Part shown: positions 60,059-64,000 of the stretch, one piece after another
Numbering within the stretch: position 1 is the stretch's first letter
How the letters are laid out: each line of letters begins with the position of its first letter
Origin: Tachypleus tridentatus
Taxonomy: Eukaryota > Arthropoda > Merostomata > Xiphosura > Limulidae
Assembly (NCBI RefSeq): GCF_004210375.1
Contig: NC_134825.1
Location: 69,183,558 to 69,247,557, forward strand
DNA: 64,000 nt
Direction of reading: 5' to 3'
Notes under the pieces: generated by a model
Told to the model about the DNA's origin: nothing
The model's input: only the letters and a program-made list of their open reading frames with translations
Database searches by the model: none
Translations under genes and position numbers: made by a program

Positions 60059-60246
60059 TCTATATATTTGTGATTAATCACAATCATTATTAGAACATAC
60101 AAAGGACCATCGTAATATGAATTTAATGTCGAAAGATTAAGTTTAGAGCCACAAACTAGCAATAGAGTTTCTTATACCTTTATGCCTGCACGATTTAATA
60201 ATTGTTTTTTATCACTTACATGCTCTAACACATATATAACTTTAAG
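60059..60246. other. Spacer
   Basis: Nothing recognised. Confidence 0.4.
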
Positions 60247-60345
60247 TCTCCCCCGTGGGTCAGTGGTAAGTACAGGCTTATAACACTAAAATCCAGGGTT
60301 TGATCTTCCGCAATGGAGAGAAGATTATGTAGTTTGTGTAGCTTA
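60247..60345 (+). repeat. SINE-B copy, diverged
   Basis: CTCCCCCGTGGGTCAGTGGT head and AACACTAAAATCCAGGGTTT, then TGATCTTCCGC. The downstream part resembles the family only loosely. Confidence 0.65.
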
Positions 60346-61446
60346 TGTGATGAAAGTAACGAGTGTTTAAAGTTTATGATTTGTTTTCTCGATCTTAAAG
60401 CCATCTATACAAGATCCTAAAATCAGCATTTCGAGTCATATAGAAGAGGGGATTAGTTCTGGCGACATTTCCAAGATAGAAGGGATTAAAAATGTAACTT
60501 TTTCAAGTAGCATCCTTCCCATTATTCATGGATCGTTTAGTTTTTGTGGAATTTACTACTCATTTGTTGGACGTAAGTGTACCTGAACACCACGTACGAC
60601 GTTTAAAATAATACTTTGAAGACATGATCATAATATATATCAAACGTATTTCTTTATCTGTTTAGCTCTTTGTTTCTTGATACGTTCAATAAATTGTGAT
60701 TGTGTAAAGTTTTTACTGAGACCATGTAAAAATTACAGTGGAAAGAAGGATGATGTAATTGAAGTGAACCTGAAGCTCTCTTCCTGTCGGGGATTTTTGT
60801 AGGCAATGGTAAGAGCTATACTTATACTGACATTTTTGATATGGCCTCATGATTAATGAATTTAGTAATTGCTAGGGAACATTTGGCAGTTTTAGTTGCT
60901 CTTCATTTTTTTTTTTTATCCTGCATTGTACACGAGAGTAAGTGGTGATAAAAGTGGGTCATGATGATACAGGCTGGTCTGAATTATCATGAAACTGGTT
61001 GTATTAGTATGTATGGCGTTTTATGATAGACATTGGCCAACCTAGGCCCTTCTCAAAGTAGCTTGTGATATAACAAAGGGTGAATATTGCATGGTAAATG
61101 AAGCCCACAAGGATGAACAGCAACATCAAAAGTTGGAGATTTTTGCATGAAGACTAGCAAACCTAGGAATGATCAGGAAATTTCCAGACTAGCGAGGTAA
61201 TCTAATGATATTCCTTGAAAACATCTGACAGGTGAAGTTAATGCAGAGTATAATGATGCTGTCTATACCTATGAATTATTGCATTTTGTGTTTTTTGCCC
61301 AAAGGTATTCACAAGACACATGTGTTTCTGGACATTACAATGAGGTGTATGATGACGAAGTTAAAATGACAATGTTCATGTTTCAGTCACATGTAGGTGG
61401 TAACCACCTACTTGCATAAACATTTTATCATGGTTAATACCGTAAA
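60346..61446. other. Spacer without recognised features
   Basis: No coding or repeat family recognised. Confidence 0.4.
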
Positions 61447-61676
61447 CAGATAGCCCTCCCTAATTTGGCAGTGTAAGACCAGAGGGAAGGCAGCTAGTCA
61501 TCACCACCCACAACCAACTCTTGGGCTACTCTTTTACCAACGAATAGTGGAATTGACCGTACCATTATAAAGTTCCCACGGTTGAAAGGGCGAGCATGTT
61601 TCGTGTGACGGGGATTCGAGTCCGGGGCCCTCAGATTATGATTCGAGTGCCTTATCCATTTGGTCATGCCGAGCCG
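61447..61676 (-). repeat. SINE-A copy, tail-truncated
   Basis: Begins inside the body (CAGATAGCCCTCCCTAATTT) and runs to the tRNA-like head ending TCATGCCGAGCC. The GTTTGTTT tail is missing. Confidence 0.87.
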
Positions 61677-62998
61677 AGGGCAAATGAACTATTTCCTAGT
61701 GTACTTAAAGCAAGTAATTGCTTGGAGTTTCTGGTCTCAAAAGTAACATATTGATGATTTGATACTTGAAGCTGTAACACACTAGATATAGGAGCAACCT
61801 TGCGTCTGAGATATAGTTATGAGTAAGTTGCGCTGAGATGTTGACATATGTATGTGTGATTTGCATAATATAATATATTGTAAGAGAAAGAAGAAAGACA
61901 CATAGCATTCTGTTGAAAAGCTTTTCAGTGTTAGTTAAAGCTTGTAATTTTTAACTAAAATGAAAAGTTAAATCATAAAGTAGTCAATGTTATCTCTTTT
62001 TTAAATCTGAATAAAAATGTTGATATTAACCAAAAAATGTTTGTTGTTGATTAGCAAAACGTTACACAAAGGAGTACTTATGCTGCGCTCGCCACCGGTG
62101 TTGAAATCTGGTTTTTAGCAATATAGTATTTGCAGTAACTGAGGTTTTCTATATCATGAATTAAGATAGTGGTTCATAATAGGAATCCCAAGGAATTAAA
62201 GAAAACTCTGATAGAAGGTTCAGGCAAAAAGAATATTAAACGTATTCATTCTAGAGGTTTGTAATTTGAGTAAATAATGTTTACATATTTTCAATTTTGT
62301 TTGTTCGCTCTGTTACAGTTCCTACTTGCGGGCTTTTAAATTTCTAAATTTGTATTTATTTTGGAAGGAAGATCAGAGGCAAATAAGTTTCTGTATTTTA
62401 TTTTAGGCATCCATAAGTACACATATATAATTTATTTAAATGTCTCAAAGCAATTTATCATCATTCAGAGCAGTATCTGTTTTAACTTGAAGCTTCAGTA
62501 ACATGTCTGTAAAATATTAACCCTATATGACCGTTTTGTAACGCATGCGAACAGAGAAAGTAGTTTAACTAGTTTAAATAAAGTATATTTACCTATTGGC
62601 ATGATTTTGTCTTTTGAGGCTTGATCACACGTTTCACAATTCAGTTTGTCAGAACTTAGTGTTTATACATCGAGTTCAGTGATTTAGTCACGATATGCTT
62701 GTTTTTAACTATGAAACTTTAAGGCATTTAATTATTTATTTAATAAAAATAACGTAAGTAGAACGACCATGACGAGTACATTTATGATGTCACAATCGTA
62801 TTAATGATGAATTACATCGACATTACTTGGAGTAATTTTATCTGATTACACGTAAGCCATGTGAGTAGTAAAATGACGTGTGAATAACGGTAAATTAATC
62901 CATATTATTAAAAAATAATTCTTATGTGAATGCTAATATTTTAGAACATAACATAAATGTAAATTATTAACATTGATGTTTGCTTCAATGTGGCAGCA
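61677..62998. other. AT-rich spacer
   Basis: No gene or repeat family recognised. Confidence 0.4.
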
Positions 62999-63180
62999 TT
63001 GAGTCACTTGTGAATCATTGATATGTACTTTTACTCACCAGTGAGTTACTGATATGTTCTCTGAGTCGCTTCTAAGTTATTAACATGCGCCTAAATCAAT
63101 TACGAATCAGTAGCAACATGTGAGTCAGAAATATTTGCTCTGCGTCACTACTGTTTACTTTGAATTACATGTGAGACATT
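62999..63180. repeat. Degenerate ~30-bp tandem repeat
   Basis: Units resembling TGAGTCACTTGTGAATCATT followed by GATATGTTCT start near 62999, 63032, 63061, 63091 and 63121, about 30 bp apart with heavy divergence. Confidence 0.55.
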
Positions 63181-63599
63181 AAATATTGATGAGAATATGA
63201 AAGTGACTTATTTCCAGTTATTTAGTTATTTGACGTTCTTCATTGGAAACCTTCCTAGTCGTGCCAAATTATAAAGTCTGTAAGAAGTATACTACTCAAA
63301 GCTTTAAAACACGTGGACAAGGCACGGATGAAATGGAAAAAAGAGAAAAAGCACTACCATTGGAGAATGACAATCAATATTTAAGGCAGTTCTAATAATA
63401 AAAAAGGGATTTTTGATGAAATGATACTTCTAGTTGAAGTAGCTCTGAAAATGGAAACACCACTGAATGAAAGTGTTCTTAAAAGACTCTGAGGGATACG
63501 GAACGAAAATGTTAAGTGGTCGGTCCAAGAAAATTTTCCCGGCATTGAGCACGAAGATTCAACGGGTTGTCCGGCAAGACACCAGCCGATCGTCAAACC

Positions 63600-64000
63600 A
63601 GATTAAGGCCCTTACGGACGCAGAATGCTGTTAAAAAACAGTAAGACGGCATTTACGAGAGAAAGGCTTTAAAAACCGTAAATGTCTTCAAAGGCCACGC
63701 CTCCTTCCACACCACGAAACAGCTCGGTTAAACTTTGCTGAGAAGCACCAAACATGGGACGTAGAAAAGTGGAAGGTTTTGTTTTCTGATGAGAAAAAAA
63801 TAACCTGGATGGTCCAGATGGCTTCCAACGTTACTGGCACGATAAGGTTATCCTACCGGAGACATTTTCTACACGACACAGTGGAGGAGGTACCATCATG
63901 ATCTGGAGTGCTTTATCCTTCCATGGAACAATGGAGCTTCAGTTTATACAGGGGCGTCAAACAACAGCTGGCTACATTGGCAGATTGGAGAGAGAATCTT
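63600..64000 (+). pseudogene. Tc3-like transposase fragment, cut by the window edge
   Basis: Pieces in different frames read VRRHLREKGF (near 63641), HETARLNFAEKHQTWDVEKW (near 63714), LFSDE with the first catalytic Asp (63788-63790), and, after a frameshift at an A7 run (63793-63799), [14 protein letters not shown] and [20 protein letters not shown]. These are typical of the Tc3 branch of Tc1-like transposases. The catalytic second Asp and Glu lie beyond the window. Where the element starts to the left (possibly near 63240-63450) is unclear. Confidence 0.85.

Noticed and set aside
1..64000. CRISPR arrays, bacterial operons, riboswitches or viral genes
   Set aside because: None seen. The tandem repeats present are eukaryotic minisatellites and microsatellites without regular unique spacers.

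Overview
This window looks like nuclear DNA of an arthropod, most likely a chelicerate and quite possibly a horseshoe crab. It is visibly AT-rich, has one multi-exon host gene with long introns, and is crowded with tRNA-derived SINEs, LINEs, Penelope-like elements and Tc1-type transposons. The horseshoe crab guess rests on my recognition of the dominant ~275-bp SINE and is an inference. The chelicerate/arthropod placement is firmer. I saw no bacterial, organellar or viral genes.

Host gene. One protein-coding gene is readable on the + strand, in 15 coding exons from 21694 to 53624. It encodes an SNX5/SNX6/SNX32-type sorting nexin (PX domain plus BAR domain) of 431 codons. This is the cargo-binding half of the endosomal SNX-BAR (ESCPE-1/retromer-associated) coat. 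All exons join in frame. One 18-codon exon (exon 7) looks like an optional cassette, and intron 12 appears to be a GC-AG intron.

Left flank (1-21690). This part holds no recognisable host exon. In order it holds a 39-40-bp minisatellite split by a SINE, a decayed CR1-like LINE tail, and a complete but frameshifted Penelope-like element on the minus strand (3247-5871). That element is bounded by a 13-bp target-site duplication and carries a hammerhead-ribozyme-like motif. Next come several SINEs and a 162-bp ORF-less unit (9443-9604), which also has a hammerhead-like core between inverted repeats and a 14-bp target-site duplication. A 5'-truncated Jockey-type LINE follows with an uninterrupted 2.26-kb reverse-transcriptase frame (9988-12683), then more SINEs and about 6 kb of featureless AT-rich sequence before the gene.

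Inside the gene. Intron 1 contains a large, broken LINE of an RNase H-bearing clade (about 23.9-29.0 kb) whose 3' UTR is tandemly repeated. Intron 11 contains a second broken copy of the same family (about 43.65-46.5 kb) with a SINE nested in it, followed by two more SINEs. Intron 13 holds a 617-bp block that starts and ends with a (CA)n-tailed SINE and is flanked by an 11-bp duplication.

Right flank (53.6-64.0 kb). After the 3' UTR region come a 34-bp minisatellite, a SINE with a 14-bp duplication, a 975-bp Tc1/mariner element with 27-bp inverted repeats and a broken DD34E transposase, a small hAT-like MITE, further SINE copies, a degenerate ~30-bp repeat, and a Tc3-like transposase fragment cut by the window edge.

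The most unusual content is the pair of hammerhead-like elements: an autonomous-type Penelope relative and, 3.6 kb from it, a tiny ORF-less relative with the same ribozyme architecture.
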